Part shown: one piece after another, positions 11,396 to 24,738 of the stretch
How the letters are laid out: every line of letters begins with the position of its first letter
Position numbering within the stretch: the stretch's first letter is position 1
NCBI RefSeq assembly: GCF_008831285.2
Contig: NC_045145.1
Location: 14,940,802-15,004,801 of the forward strand
Direction: 5' to 3'
From: Nymphaea colorata
Taxonomy: Eukaryota; Streptophyta; Magnoliopsida; Nymphaeales; Nymphaeaceae
Length of the DNA: 64,000 nucleotides
Made by a program: the position numbers and the translations under genes
Notes under the pieces: generated by a model
Databases searched by the model: none
Seen by the model: the letters and a program-made list of their open reading frames with translations, nothing else
What the model was told of the DNA's origin: nothing

Positions 11396-13761
11396 CTACC
11401 GTCTCATGGACAAACGTTCATTCCCACTCCTGCTGTGTTTATCTCGACCACTTAGCTTAGAAGGGCGACCACCAGTGCTGCTAAAACGCTGAATGGCTGC
11501 TCTTCCCTTGAGGGATGACGATCCCTGGCTTGAACGCCGTGTTGCACTTCGCCTTGAGCTCCAACTGCCGTTTCCTAATGCAGCCTTGGCGACACTGTCA
11601 GTGGCTGCCTCTCTTGCTCTCACTGGTTTAATGGGTTGCTTGTTCAGGTAAGCCAGTTTCGGGAGAAGGCTGCATACTGCTTTTCTTATGTGATCTTCAC
11701 CTAAATTGGTCTGAATCGGGTTGCCTAGCAGGTTCAGGGCCACAAGGGTGCTGTAGTTGGCCACTAGCTGCCCAAGCGCCTTGGCTGTAGTGATCTTGTT
11801 AAAACTGAGGTCCAACACGGTCAGCTTTAGCAGGCGATGAAGTCCTTCGACATCGCTAATCTTGTTGCCAGCGAGGTATAGTTCCTTAATGATTGTGCAA
11901 TTAGACAAACCTGTGACAACAGAGGCAGTTTTAGTACTCTGTTGAACAAGATGAAGCGGACTGACAGTAATAATAACAATGATGTAACAAATCCTACCGT
12001 GGCCGATTCGTGAGATCCGGTTGTAGCTGAGATCTAAAACTCGCAGTCGAGTTAATTCACGGAGACCCTCGATAGTGACGATCTTGTTTCTTGATAAATT
12101 TAGTGTGTGAAGGCTTTTAGGCAGTGACCCTGGAGTAATGTGCACTGCAAAAAAGTGCTACAGACTGGTCAAGAGATGGATGAGATAACCAGTATTCACT
12201 CCTAACTGATGATTCAAAATTGTTCAATGTTAATCAAAACAAAGAGCTTTCACCAAAGCTGATTACTAAAACACATTTTTGAATGGGCGTTTTGGGTACT
12301 TACCAATTAAGTTGCTGGAGAGGTTTATGGCTCGGAGGCTGCAAAATGGTGAGAAGGTAGGAATAATCTTCAAGCCCATTCCTGAGACGTGGGCTACTGT
12401 TGATAAGGGATTCATGGCCTGAATTATGCTGTTGGCATGTAAAACTTCAATAGGAAGGCAAGGTCGCCTTGGCGTTAGACTGCAAGTTTCAGGTGATCGT
12501 GAAACCTCAGACGAGGGGGTAAATGTGTCTTCAGAATCGTCATGCTGCAGGGTAGTCTCTAGATCATCAGCTGGCGGCACAGAGTCAGCATCGATGCTGG
12601 TGTGAACCCAGTCATCTATCCAATTTTGAGAAGATGGCTGTGTGGAGAAGGCCATCCATTGATTGTGGCGCAAGCCACCTGAAGGATTGCTGCACAACAC
12701 ATTCTTCAGTTTTGAGCTTTCTGTCTTCATGGCTTCCTTGCCTTTCTTTGTGATCTCGCAGACGTCCTGAGTATCCGATGAATAACCTTCTTTACTTATC
12801 AAATTTTTACAGGCAATGGCTAACTGCGGCACTTGGCATGAATCTCTGTTTGGCCTGTGAAGGTTTCTCTGACTCCAAAGGAAGAGCTTCCACCACACTC
12901 TTCTGCTCCTTGAGGGAAGAAGCTGACTAGAAGACATCCGTTTCAGCATCACCTTGTCTACACTGCTTGAGGTCACAACAGACAATGGGCTGCCGTCAAT
13001 TCCCCGAATTCCTGCATTATGAATGCATGAAATTTCTTGAAGATCATCAAAAGAATGCGATTTTGAAGAAAATTGAGAAGGGATAATCTTCTCAAGCATC
13101 CTCGTCTCCAAGTTGGAGCACGAGCGCTTTAGTCTTGGGGAAGAGTGCTGTGATCCAGTGAACCCTGTTCTTACATAAATGCCAGGATCACTAAGATGGC
13201 CGCTCTGGATCGCTTCATCTCCGGAGTATTTCTCGCTTGAATCAGGGGGAACAGAATCTAGAACAGAGAGATCGCTATGTGAATTGCACGTCCTGCCATG
13301 TAAATGGAGATCGATGTTGGGAGATCCCCTACAAGCCAATGGGCTGTCATCATCTTCATCTTCTCCCTCATAGGCGTCCTGGACGATGGATCCTTCTTCC
13401 TTTTTCGCCTCAGAAGTTGGAAGATGCCACTGCTTGTCGTCCAAATTGCAATTCATATCTCCCACTATTTTCACGTCACCATCTGAGTGCTCCTCTGTAC
13501 TGAGAGGCAGTATAGAGACATGGAACGAAGTCTTGAAGGAGCCATTTTTAGAAGAATTGTCAACCTTTTCAAGCTTTACTTGCAAGCTTCCGCATTGATT
13601 TCCTGCTACCGCAGGTTTAGAATGTCCAGTCTGCAGAAAACCACGAACAATTTTGTCAGTGGCCAGATAGAAGGGAAGCAGGGAATCAAGAAAAAAAGAG
13701 CAAACAGGAGTGTCACCTTTGATTTCTTCAAGAGTCCCGCGAAGCATGAAAACTTGGCCAT
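11396..13761 (-). CDS. SDS22-like leucine-rich-repeat protein (outer-arm dynein light chain 1-like, At1g78230 type)
   Basis: Plant-specific LRR protein of unknown biochemical role, called dynein light chain-like only because of its SDS22-type repeats. My model has four coding exons: 13717-13761, 12304-13630, 11998-12144 and 11396-11910, totalling 2034 nt (677 aa), with GT-AG borders and closed frame. The first exon is only 45 nt and encodes MAKFSCFAGLLKKSK. It is hidden under a longer open frame in another phase, but homologues start with a similar M-x-R/K-FSCF motif, so I chose this start. Residues ~16-455 are low-complexity, acidic and Ser-rich. Residues ~458-610 hold LRRs (HTLNLSRNKI, RVLDLSYNRI, KELYLAGNKI, TVLDLSFNKI, VALNLLGNPI) and an LRR cap (LPKLAYLNK). 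The tail is basic and Ser/Arg-rich. The gene converges on the QUA2-like gene. Confidence 0.85.
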
Positions 13762-13763
13762 TG

Positions 13764-14660
13764 CTACACAACGAGAACAAATTACCGACTCTTCTACAAG
13801 CTTCGGTACGATTTATAGGATACCAAATTCAAAATTCAAACACCGAAAAAATCTAACACATCTCAATTCCTACTCCAACTTAGGATTAGTTCTTCTAGAA
13901 GAACAGGGGCCAGCGTATGACAGAAATCATCTATGCACGACCATTAGCCATAATCAATAGGAAACCCTCTGCTCAATCGGCAGAGTCTCCAAATGCATGA
14001 AGGATTTGAGCTCGGGCAATGAAGGATGAGTAGAACAGGCAGGTCGTCGACACCCCACACCTTCCGCAAGGGCCAACAAGACGCTACCTTAGCGGCCAGA
14101 GTGAAAGGCAAGAGTCACAAGCCACAGATAATGAACGCAGATATCCAAACCTGCACAACGGGCACAAAAAGGCATAAAAAAACCGCACATGCCAACCAAC
14201 TGCAGCAAACAACAGAACAAGAAGAAACCATCAAAGATCATCTGCACAATCTTCTCAACCATTACCAATTTCACAAGCATGCGTTTTCACTTACCACCAA
14301 CATCGAACAGTGAAATAACCGCAAAGGAGAAAGAAAAAAAGAAACAGGAAGACCCCATTAAACCAATCGTGGCGGAACACTCACTCTTCATTAAAAGGCT
14401 TTCCGCAATTCAAAAAAGAAGCTGCACGAGTGAGAGAGAGAGAGAGGGATTACCTGCGAGATGGCAATGAGATGCCAGATTGAAGGATGTTGGTGAGGAC
14501 TAAGAAAAGGGTAGTTCCCGAAAGATTCCAGAATTTCTAACTGTGGCAGGAGAAGGAAAAGATTAGCCGCTATATCTGAGAAGCACGGATGGTGTGAGCT
14601 TGGGGAAGAAGGAAGTTTTTGTTTTTTTTAATCTGAACGGTGCTGTAAGAGGTACATATA
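13764..14660 (-). promoter_or_regulatory. Probable 5' UTR exon, 5' UTR intron and TATA box of the LRR gene
   Basis: On the minus strand an AG acceptor (13765-13764) lies two bases before the ATG. A strong donor CGCAG|GTAATC places the end of a non-coding exon at 14454, giving a 5' UTR intron of about 690 bp (13764-14453). Upstream, a TATATAT motif is visible at about 14655-14662, so transcription probably starts near 14625. No ATG occurs in the last ~65 nt of the proposed leader exon. Confidence 0.55.
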
Positions 14661-17600
14661 TAGGACCAAGAGAGAGGGCCAAGAGAGAGAAAGATTTCCA
14701 CACAAACCAACGCCGGGAATAACGACGGACACGCTTCACTAAAAAAATTGTTCATATGCTTTGCCATCTTTCCTTCTCACAGTAATAAACGACAGACCAC
14801 TGTGAGAATAAACGACAGACCACGTTCCTTTGGCAAGGCGATACATATGAAGCCTGGAGGCCCACCAGGCACCAAGTTGAAGGTGATGTCCCCTCTTCTG
14901 TCTTGAACTGGAGGGCGCGTCTCTTCCGCGTGTGAAAAACTTGTGAACATAATAGTCTGCACTTGTTCTTCACTCACCCATTGCGTGTTGCTTTTTGTTT
15001 GTTTCTTCCTTCCTTTCTTTCTTTAGTATTCATTTTAGGAGAAATTGTATAAGGCAAATCCTTTTCTTCTTTCTTCCTCTTTTATTTTAAGAAAAATGTG
15101 ACAAGTGCCCCCATGTATATAAACTGAAACGCTTCTTTTGAACCCAAGAGTCTTATCTTCAAAAGTTAAAAGAGTCCTACTTTTACCTTTTAAAAGTTAC
15201 TAGTGAGATTTAGGGCATAGAAACCCAACCGGAAAAAGTGAAAAGTTTTCAAGAGATAGAATGCAGAGATTACCATATCGAGCTGCTTTTCTTGTTGAAA
15301 TATTAGCGAAGTGATGTTCTCGAGTCTCTCTCTCTAAACTTATCGATTGACATATCTTACCATAACAACCAGAGTCTCCGGAATTGATAAAGCATATTTC
15401 AGTATAAACTTTTTGATTGACATATCCTACCAGAGCAATCAGAGAGTTCAAAAGTTATCTGCTGCTACTGTTTGAGGTGATCCCGATCCATCCTCAAATG
15501 ACGGAATTAGTTGCCCCCCGGCTTTACTTCCGGGACTATGAATCGGGTCAAATGACCAAAACGTCCTTCCTCATCTGCCGCCACACTTAGTTAATATTGC
15601 TGAGAAAATTCTGAAATTCGTCAACCAGACATTTTAACAATAAAAATATATATAATTGATTTCCCATCGACTTAGGGCGATGTTAGAGCATGGTTAACGC
15701 TGCCCCACCTTAAATTAATAGGAGGGAGAGAGAAAAAAAGAGGAGCTGCTGTTGCTTCACGCAGCGGCAAAGTTTTAAGAAGAATCATGTTCGTCCATCT
15801 TAGAGATGGAATCGAGACTGTTTAGCTTCCGCAATTTAACTGCAAATTTTGGTAATCAACCAGTAGTGGCTCTGGACTTATGTGGAAGAGCATATTCCTT
15901 GTTAGGAAGAGCATATTGCCGTGGTGTGCAAGAGAGCTGCAACTTGTTGACGAAGCAGGCACTGCTCTCTCTCTTACGATGAGAGACTTTTCCTTGGGCC
16001 GCCAGTTGAAAATTAAGGAAAAAGGCAGTACAATATTTAACTTTGGTCATGGCTTCATTTCGGAACCCCAAGAGTGCTTTAACTTTGGTTTCAAATTCAT
16101 TGTGGTATGTCAACAAAGAGAGTTCAACTTTGATACGATCATACTTTTTAGCTCAACTCAACTTGGAATTGAGTTCAAGCTCCAACAAATGGAGTAGAAA
16201 ATACTGGATGATCCAAATGTGTCCTACAAATGCATGTTGATATAAAAAGCAATAACATGGTAAACTTGTTTTTTTCTATTCATATATTTTTCATAAGAGT
16301 TGATGCGAGGGCAGTAAAAGCACAGAGTTATACGAACTAACCTCTTGAAGACAAACTTATAAATTTAGAAACTGTTTTTCTACTAAAGTGCGAACGCGAT
16401 CTTTAAGAAAAAAAGAAAAAAGAAAGAAAAGAAAACGAGTTAAACAAAAAAGTAAAAAGAAATTGCCAGGAAGACGCGAAAAAGAAATCCACTAACTATT
16501 TACCAGTGAAAATAAATTTATTAAAAGGATATATAGTGCTTGAGAAAGAAAGAGAGTGGGGGCCAGCGGTAGCGAGGATCTTCTGGACAGTTCCTTCACA
16601 GCTAGGGAGTACCGTACGTTGGGGTACGGGTGGGCCCCGCCTCTCTTGTCCCTCCCCCTTCTCCCTTTTGGAGCTTTTGCCGGGTACTTGTTGCTCTACG
16701 TGTAAGATCTTTCTAGAAGGTGGAGTTAACCAACCCTCAGGCCGCCGTCATTCTCAGTTTTCTTGTTTTTTTTTTTTTACTTTTTACGATCATCGACGGG
16801 GAGAGAATTGGCTCTTTCTCCTTTAAGAGCGCTTTTGCATGAGTTTTCTTAGATTTTGAATCACAGTTGGAGAGCCTGATTCCGACTGGAAATCTTGAAA
16901 AGCTTCTGCCGGACAAGTGTTGTGCAGCAAAAATTATTTTAAGATGAGTTGTTGAGGAAATTGCAGTGGTACCAAAGAAATTGTTCGGCAAGGAAGTAAA
17001 TAAATAAAAGACAGTCTCCTCCCATAACGCCATAATTTGCTTTAGAGCTCCTCTATCTTGTTCGGAACAACTTTCTACTGTACTGTAAAAACAATGGATG
17101 AAAAAGAAAATGTTTTGCATTTCAAAGATTTCATCGAAAATTTTTTGAATAGTATAATATACGTGGTCAACTAATGAATGTGGTCCGCGCTCGATAAATT
17201 TGGCTCTACATGGCCGCGAAACATTGAGTCAAATTCTTCATCGTTCTCTTGTCGTAAATAACTTGTTCAAAGCCATCTAACTTGACCTAGATAAAGTCGC
17301 TCTTCTTCTTCTTCTTCTTCTTCTTCTTCTTCTTCTTTTCTTACTCTAGAAATGCATCAAATGCTTCATCATATTTAGAGAAGCTTTCTTAGAAAATTAG
17401 ATAGGCAAACTCCTCTTGGTTTCACTACTAGCTTCTTCTACTTAACAAAGAATAAGATATGGAAGATTGCATGTCAAAAGAAGGTTGGCGCATCCGAGCT
17501 AGAGAGTTAACTAGTGGTCAAGAAGCCAAACCGAATAGGTCAAGGCGTACATGTACACTTGATAATTGATATAAGCTTTCACTTCGTTCGTTTGTAATAA

Positions 17601-17847
17601 AATTTAATTGAAAGAGGCCCTTGGCCTAACCACTAAGTGAAGATCGGAAGCCAGCCGGCTACTAACTCGGGTTGGACTTGACCCACGTGGAACAAGGCCG
17701 GCAACGTGGTTAGCCTGGGTTCACAAAATGACAGATATTGTTGGGACCATGTGCCATGTGCAGGTCTCTATCCGAGGGTGGGTTGGGACCAATCTCACTC
17801 TATTCCAATCGAATCAGCGGGATTTGGTAGGCGTTTTAAGGGTGTCC
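14661..17847. other. Intergenic spacer, no gene recognised
   Basis: AT-rich spacer upstream of the LRR gene. It contains a (CTT)n microsatellite at 17301-17337 and scattered poly-A/T runs. The open frames are short and unremarkable. Confidence 0.55.
17301..17337. repeat. (CTT)n microsatellite
   Basis: About 12 uninterrupted CTT units. Confidence 0.95.
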
Positions 17848-18030
17848 CAGAAGTAGAGCGGAGCCAGAAAATCTAGGAGCACCAAATATATAAAAAATTG
17901 AAATTTTAAGGAAGACCAACATGTAATTAAGAAAAAAAAAAACTCAAAAATATCAATCCAAAATTAAGAAAAATTTTCGGTTTCGTATGGGCAACTGCCC
18001 ACACTCAACTCACACCTGCCTCCGCCCCTG
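17848..18030. mobile_element. hAT-type MITE, 183 bp, copy 1
   Basis: Flanked by a perfect 8-bp duplication GGGTGTCC (17840-17847 and 18031-18038). The element starts CAG...GCGGAGCCAG and ends CTGCCTCCGCCCCTG, forming imperfect terminal inverted repeats of the CAGGGGCGGAGCC type known from Tip100-like hAT elements. It has no coding capacity. The internal GGGCAACTGCCCACAC near the 3' end is shared with the copy at 19160. Confidence 0.85.
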
Positions 18031-18038
18031 GGGTGTCC

Positions 18039-19159
18039 CATGTTAGATGTTAATTATTTACTTTTAATGCGTTCAGTTTGTTATTGTTCAGTTAATTTTT
18101 ATATACTTTCTATGTCTGTTTTACAAGATGTGTTAAAAGAGATTTTAGCAAGCACTTCAACTGAGTCGGTGAATTGGCTGCACTACCGAGTAAGTCTTCA
18201 ACTTTACTATCTCATGAGCGTTTTAGCAGCAAAGGGTTCCGTTCATTGGCAAGACTCTTGATATAACAGTTACAGTTGCGGTAAAAATAAGGATTGAGCA
18301 TCCCATGTTTGAACTTTTCCGTCGAAAAACTGGGCCGTCGTACTGGCCCCCTTGGGCGCATGTGATAGGCTGCTGTATGTATCTGGCGGTTCAATTATAG
18401 AAGAATCCAATGACATGCACATGGTTTCAGTACTCGATCCACATTCCAGTAATAACAAAAATGGAGATAAACTACAACAACTTAAAAAAGATTTCATGAT
18501 CTTTGGGGGGAACAGAACAGATCCTGTGCAAACTGGTTGCGCAAGGAATGTGCAATTTTTTTTTTCCAGGATTTCTTACCGATCTCCATAGATTAAAGCT
18601 TTGAATCCACCTTCGGATAATAAATTTATTCGATTGCATAAATGGGATCTCAATAAGCATCGAATAATTGACAATCTAAAGTTTTTCGGGATTTCAAAGC
18701 TGCTCTTTAGATCATGTTTATGAATTCTTTAAAATAGAGGATGATCGTGACATGCAGCTTAAGAGAACCATCTGGTCAATCAGAGAGCACGGTTGGTAAG
18801 TCGTAGTCTCCCAGTGATCGAACGAAATATTGTTTTGTTTTTTGGGATTAAATGAATGGTAGTGGTTCACCTACCAGATTCAGAAAAATAGGCATCAAGA
18901 GTCTCGAGAGGGAGATATATCGTACTGAAAGCAGCATGAGATGGGACTTTTCATTTGCTACCAGACGCGTTTTACTTGATCTTAAGCAAGTTGAAGGCAA
19001 GACGCTAATGATCGCAGCAGGGAAAGTCCTGCCCAGGCAGTTCAGGGGAACTGGCTTGAACAGGCATGACAGGAAGCATTGAGGTGGCGGAGCAAAGATC
19101 AGGGTGAGCAATTCTCCACCACTTAGCCATAAGTGGTCCAATACTAACTGGCCTTATCT
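18039..19159. other. Spacer between the two hAT MITEs
   Basis: No supported gene. Overlapping open frames on both strands at 18852-19141 are short and match nothing I recognise. Confidence 0.5.
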
Positions 19160-19286
19160 CAGGGGCGGCTACACATGTGGGCAGTTGCCCACACAGTCCA
19201 TTAAATTTTTTTTTATATTAGCTGAACCCCCTCAAATATATGGGGACTTCCCCTCATTGAAACATGTCTGTCTGGCTCCACCACTG
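19160..19286. mobile_element. hAT-type MITE, 127 bp, copy 2
   Basis: The 5' terminus is CAGGGGCGGC and the 3' terminus is CTGGCTCCACCACTG. They are flanked by an 8-bp target duplication with one mismatch (CCTTATCT 19152-19159, CCCTATCT 19287-19294). It shares the internal GTGGGCAGTTGCCCACAC palindrome with the copy at 17848, in inverted orientation. Non-autonomous. Confidence 0.85.
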
Positions 19287-19294
19287 CCCTATCT

Positions 19295-22200
19295 AGGCCT
19301 GAAAAGGCACATGGGGATGGGAAATCACCAAATATCTTCTTGTAAGAACAAAAGGAAAGGAATGGACGGTATTAAACTCTTAGTGGCTTCATCTTTTAAT
19401 ATAAACTTAATTGAGATCCGGCTTTACTTCTTCTCAAAAGAGCAGAAAGTTGAGGCGTCATTAGTTACAGGACAACCGTTTCCTAAAGAGATTCAAGAAA
19501 AAAATCTCACCAAGATAAACCAAAATTAATGATAAAAGAAAATAAAATCTTTCTACAAAAATCAAATTTAATCGTTACCAAGATAATGGAAACGCCACCT
19601 ATTTAAGTTCTTTTTTGCAATGTGTAATCAAGGGTCATGATGGCCTTTTCATGGTGAAAAACATGCATGTTTAATGAAAATAAACTTTTCATCATATTTT
19701 CTTGTTTACTCTGCTCTTTTTTTTATGATGAAGATGCAATAATATAGGGAACAAAAAACTGCATCTTGACCCGATGTAAATCAGGCAGTTACCTGGTATT
19801 TTGGACAACTTACACGATAGAGCAGGCGGGAACCACAGAGTGGCTCGACTCGGCCCACAAACCGATCATGCAGTGTATATGATAAAGAAATAAAGATTGG
19901 TTTTGGATTGATATGAAGTAAGTAACAAACGGTGGATGGGCTTGATCTATATATGGATCGACATGTGTGATTGGTCCACACCAAGAAAGAAGCAATTGTG
20001 GACCAAATTCAAGCACTTGTTGCAATTGAAATCACCAACAAAGCGTTCTGATCAAGTGTTTGCACTCTGAAATCAAACATAAAAAATAATGTTCTCCTGC
20101 AGGGATGACACGCAAGTACAACAGATTAGGACAGGTCCGACCAGCATTACTGTCCTTTGAGTGTCAAGTGGAGCATCGGCATCCATGGACGAGGCTGTCC
20201 CTATGCTCAACACAAGATCAGTGACCAGCTAGTATCTCAGAAATCGAAGCCGTAGATTCGGCCACATGGGTGGTGGAGCACACAGCCAGAGGAAGCAGAT
20301 GCACCTACGTTCTGTCCTCTCTGAAAAGGAAAGAACGTCAACCGGTCCACAGGAATGCACATCCATCCATTATGGCCTCCAAGAGCAGTCTTGTTTCACG
20401 TTGTTTGCTAGCCTCTCGGTGATAAATATATCCTCGGAATGTCGTATATATTAGCCATAGGCTGCCATGGATTCCCCAAGTCACTGTTCCCTGGATGAGT
20501 TCCTGTTCCTGTTTTCACCAACTATTCTTATTCTTGGTTTAATTTTACATGGGAATACTGTCAAGTAAAACAACCAGAACCAAATACATCATCTGCCTTA
20601 CATAAACCTTTAAAGGGTATTTCGCATTCAAAATGTTTTTGACATTTTAAGACAATGCTTATTTGATGGTCAAAATTGGGTTTGTGAAAAACCCACTCAA
20701 ATGGAATGGAAGTCAATTGTTACTAACTATTAACCCACATCTGATTGGATATTGGGTCTATGTCGTACGTGTAACAGGGTTCATATATATTTTAGTTGAA
20801 TTACTGTGAGCTGCTTTAGATCAAGTGCTCATATACCAAACATCCCACAGTTTATTGTTAAAAATTAATCTGATCTACACCGTCTACGTACCTCCACAAG
20901 ATCAAATTTGGGTTTATAATGGGATGCAGTTGATCCATTGCCATTGCTGGAGGAGACGGTAATAATTTGCCCACCGCTAAAGGTGGCTTTGATGTACACA
21001 TGAATAAAACCAATTTTTTAATTACAGATGCTCCCAAAAATAAATACTTGAAAGATATTTATGCACAATTACAATTACAGAAGAACACTTGAGTTGGCGA
21101 AGTATATATCTTGAATTTCTTTTATTCTTACAACCTATGTGGTTCTCCATCGTCAACTTTCAAGATTACCTTGGGAGGAGTATTCACTTTTTTTTCCTTT
21201 TTCCCCTCATTGTATATCAACATGATGATGATAACGCTTTTCAAAATCGGTTCTTCGTCTTCCGTGGCTCGCGCCCATGTGAGCATGCCACCTTTCTAAT
21301 AATAGATGAAAGATGGACCTGTTTTGAAGCAAATACACTGACTGATTAAGAGCAGATACTTCTTCTGCTAGGCACCCACAAGTTTGCACATGAAAAGGCG
21401 GGCCACGGGCCCATTTCCAGCCACCTGTGGTTATTATACCCACTGCACCAACCAAAAGCAGCACCATTTTAGTCGCTGAATATGTAACTTTGTTTATTAA
21501 AAGATATCAGATCCATGTGCTTGAGACTGCAGCAGGCCTAACTCAAATTTCACATCGCTTTATTTGGTTTACATGTAGCTTCAGATTCATCAACTTGGAC
21601 CTTACATTACATTGGATGCTTGAAATACTGTTGGAGCCAGAAATTTGGCCGAGTTGCAGGAAATCCATGGCCCGCAGAGAACTGTGACTGACCTCTTGAG
21701 TTGATCATATGTCAGATCTGGGACTGGCAAAGCCTTTCCTGCACATGGATCCTGGAAAGATTGCTTAATTTGGTCACAGTTATTTGCCCTACTATTATAT
21801 ACAAAATTCTTCAACACATTAGCTAAATATTGCCTTCTATTGGAGGCGGTTCGTGAGAGGTAGAGTCAATAAATGTTTGGGGACCTCCGTTGTCCAATTC
21901 AAGTATAGCTCGTTCTATTTCTAATTTCAGGTTACCGTGGGATAGTTTGCTGTGTTGAGGCCAAAATTTATTTTAGCAAATGTAACTGCAAAAACTGAGG
22001 AATGTACTATACATGATCTCTTCTCCTTTCTTTCTGCCTGTCTGAGTGATCAGATTGGCATGGCTGACGTTTTCAAGAAATAACTTGAGGCGTTGATTTC
22101 CAAAATATATTGTTTCTGAAAAATGGTGCACAGCGATCTATTTTAGCTGATCCCTGCACCTTTTATTCTACATGAATTGCTCAAAAGGGAAAGATGTAAA

Positions 22201-23813
22201 CAAACAAAAGTTTGAATTCACTCATTTCCTTCTCCAAGCTGCCTGCATTTGGTGAGCCATGCAGATGTCGTAAACAATTAAGGTCCCCAGCTCCAGTTTT
22301 GCCACAAATAGCACTTCATGTGAAATGACTGACTGCACTTAGCCTACGAATGAAGTCCATCTGATTCAAACTTTATTTTACTAGTTCACCATCCGTAGCC
22401 ACAAAGATCGTTAACAGGTTTTAAGTGGTGAGGTTTCTCTTGGGTACGACAAAACTGAAAATCAAAGACCCAAAAATTAAGAAAAAGTAAAATAAATGAA
22501 AAAACAATAAAGCATAAAAAACAGCTTGATACAGTGATAAAAATGATGTTTTAGTAATGTTGGAAATGAAGATAAATAATTCAAACTTTAAGTTTCAAAT
22601 TCGAAAGCAAGAACAATGTAAATAATGAGAAACAAACACGATAGAAACACGATAAACATGAAAATTTCATTTTGAAGTTCTTTTTTCTAACAAAAAGAAA
22701 GAAGGAAAAAGACGGCCTTTTTTGGTTATCATTGTTTTTGATATTTTTATCTGCTCTTTTTCACGGCCATGGTTCCATCTAGATGGCTAGTCTTAGGTCA
22801 TTGAAACTTGACTTAAAAAAAGGCACTACAATAATAATTGATATCCATTACAGGCCTCCTCAGGGCATCAAACGGGCCCTTATGGTTTGGTCTAAGCTGG
22901 TGAGGGTTGCTCATCAGGTCCGCTGTTATGGACATGTACATTTCAGTTGGTTTTTGCTTTTTTAGGTCCCCTGTCATGCTTGTCACTAGTCTCTTCAACT
23001 TTGAAAATTCGAGCAAAGGCTTTTCCCTTATCTATTTAGTCACAACTTGTGGAATTTTTTGTAAATGCGTGGAAAGTTGTAGACGTGATCCAGTGTTGTT
23101 CCACCTGGCACGACTTTCGGTTGCGAAGCCAAGGGAATGAATTTCTACCTTCTACGCTATTACCTGTTGTAGGTCCATTTCATCCCATCAGCCTTTCTTT
23201 TCTTCGTCTATAATTTGTTCAGAGGTCTTCAACTTTCTTGATTATGATTTTCTTACATTGCACCAACATCTTTCCAAGTTGCTCAGAAAAGAATCAGTGC
23301 CAAGGAACTAATCGTAGTTCTGTTGCATCACTTCACTTGTCTGAGAAAGGAGCATGGCATCAGAGCCTAGAAGGTATGGAGGGAACTTGGAGTTGTGCGT
23401 TAAAATTGATTTGTTTCTTTTCTTTGTTTGATCTTTTATTTTGTTGTTGTAAATTTTCTCATATTTGTGTGAAAACCTGAAATTTCATTGTTTCTACTTG
23501 GACAGAAGCCCACTTTTGTCTGAAAGGATCTAGCAACTTCATGTTGATTTTTGAAGAGTGGGCATCTTAACTCTTACCTTCATAAATCTCGAAGGCTTGG
23601 TTTTTTATTGGAAAAAAGTTGTGTTTGATCAGCTATATTGACGTGATTTACATCTGTTAATATTTGCTCTGTTTCTTGCCCAGTTTTTGTTTATTTTGTA
23701 GTACTAGTTTCCTGTACTTCTGTTACCTTACAAATGGAGGCTAATGTAAGCTTGCCCCATTGATCTTTTTCATCTTTTTCACCAGGTGCAGGTGATAGAC
23801 ATCGTAAACTGTA

Positions 23814-23898
<85 letters not shown>

Positions 23899-24738
23899 TT
23901 TGTTAGAATGAAACTTGCTAGAAAGAGCATGACGCCGGTATCGGTTTGTGCGTCTTAATGTGGTTCCTTTCGTTTGATCTGCAAGGGAATAAAATGCAAG
24001 AAAAATGAACTAATCATGAAGGGTTTACCATTTACAATGCAACGATGCAGTTGAAAAATGAAGTTGAGTATTTTTCACCGTTTCCTTTTCTTTCATTTTG
24101 GCGCTTCTTTGCTCCTCTTAAGTTGAACATATTTCCTTGTTATAATGTATTATAACTACATAGATGGTTCTATTGCCTGCGTAAGGCATTATGAATCGAC
24201 TATTGCAGACTAGATTGCAACGTCGCAGATGATAACTGTAGGCTTTGAAACTAAAGTTTTTTGCATTTATAATGATCAAAAGTACAGCTGATTTAACCGC
24301 ATTTAGATATTAACATGGAATCGTAAGCTATTTGAAATGAAGATAATTTCGTAAAAAGAGAGATATCCGAGTCAAAGACCCAAGGAAAAATTACTTAAAT
24401 CTAGTCCAATTAGTGAGGCTTGGTTTTTTAAGAGAACAACCAATCATTGGACTCTTTCTGGGGCCTTGGGGGTATGTGCTTCATAAGATTTCTGGTTATT
24501 TTTGGATCTGGTGTTACTTGTCCATTCAAACTGTGATGATCCAGACTTTATTGGAATATATTCTACCTGAAGGTTTTCTATCATTTTTGTTTTATTTGGT
24601 GCATTTGATTCGCTAGACATAATTTGTTCATATTCTTGCAAGATCAGATATTTGTATATAAATTAAGTTAAATCTTTCTTGTATCTGTAGAAAGACATTT
24701 GTAACAGGCAGCACATACCCGTTCACGAAATATTTGTA
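19295..24738. other. Long gene-poor spacer
   Basis: I see no supported gene in about 5.4 kb. Contents are AT-rich unique sequence and a (TC)n(AT)n microsatellite at 23813-23898. Short frames on both strands show no conserved motif. Confidence 0.5.
23813..23898. repeat. Compound (TC)n(AT)n microsatellite
   Basis: About 18 bp of TC followed by nearly 60 bp of AT dinucleotides, with a slightly interrupted AT tail. Confidence 0.97.

Noticed and set aside
13487-13960. 157-codon plus-strand frame over the LRR gene's 5' exons
   Set aside because: Antisense to confident coding exons and introns, with no motif.
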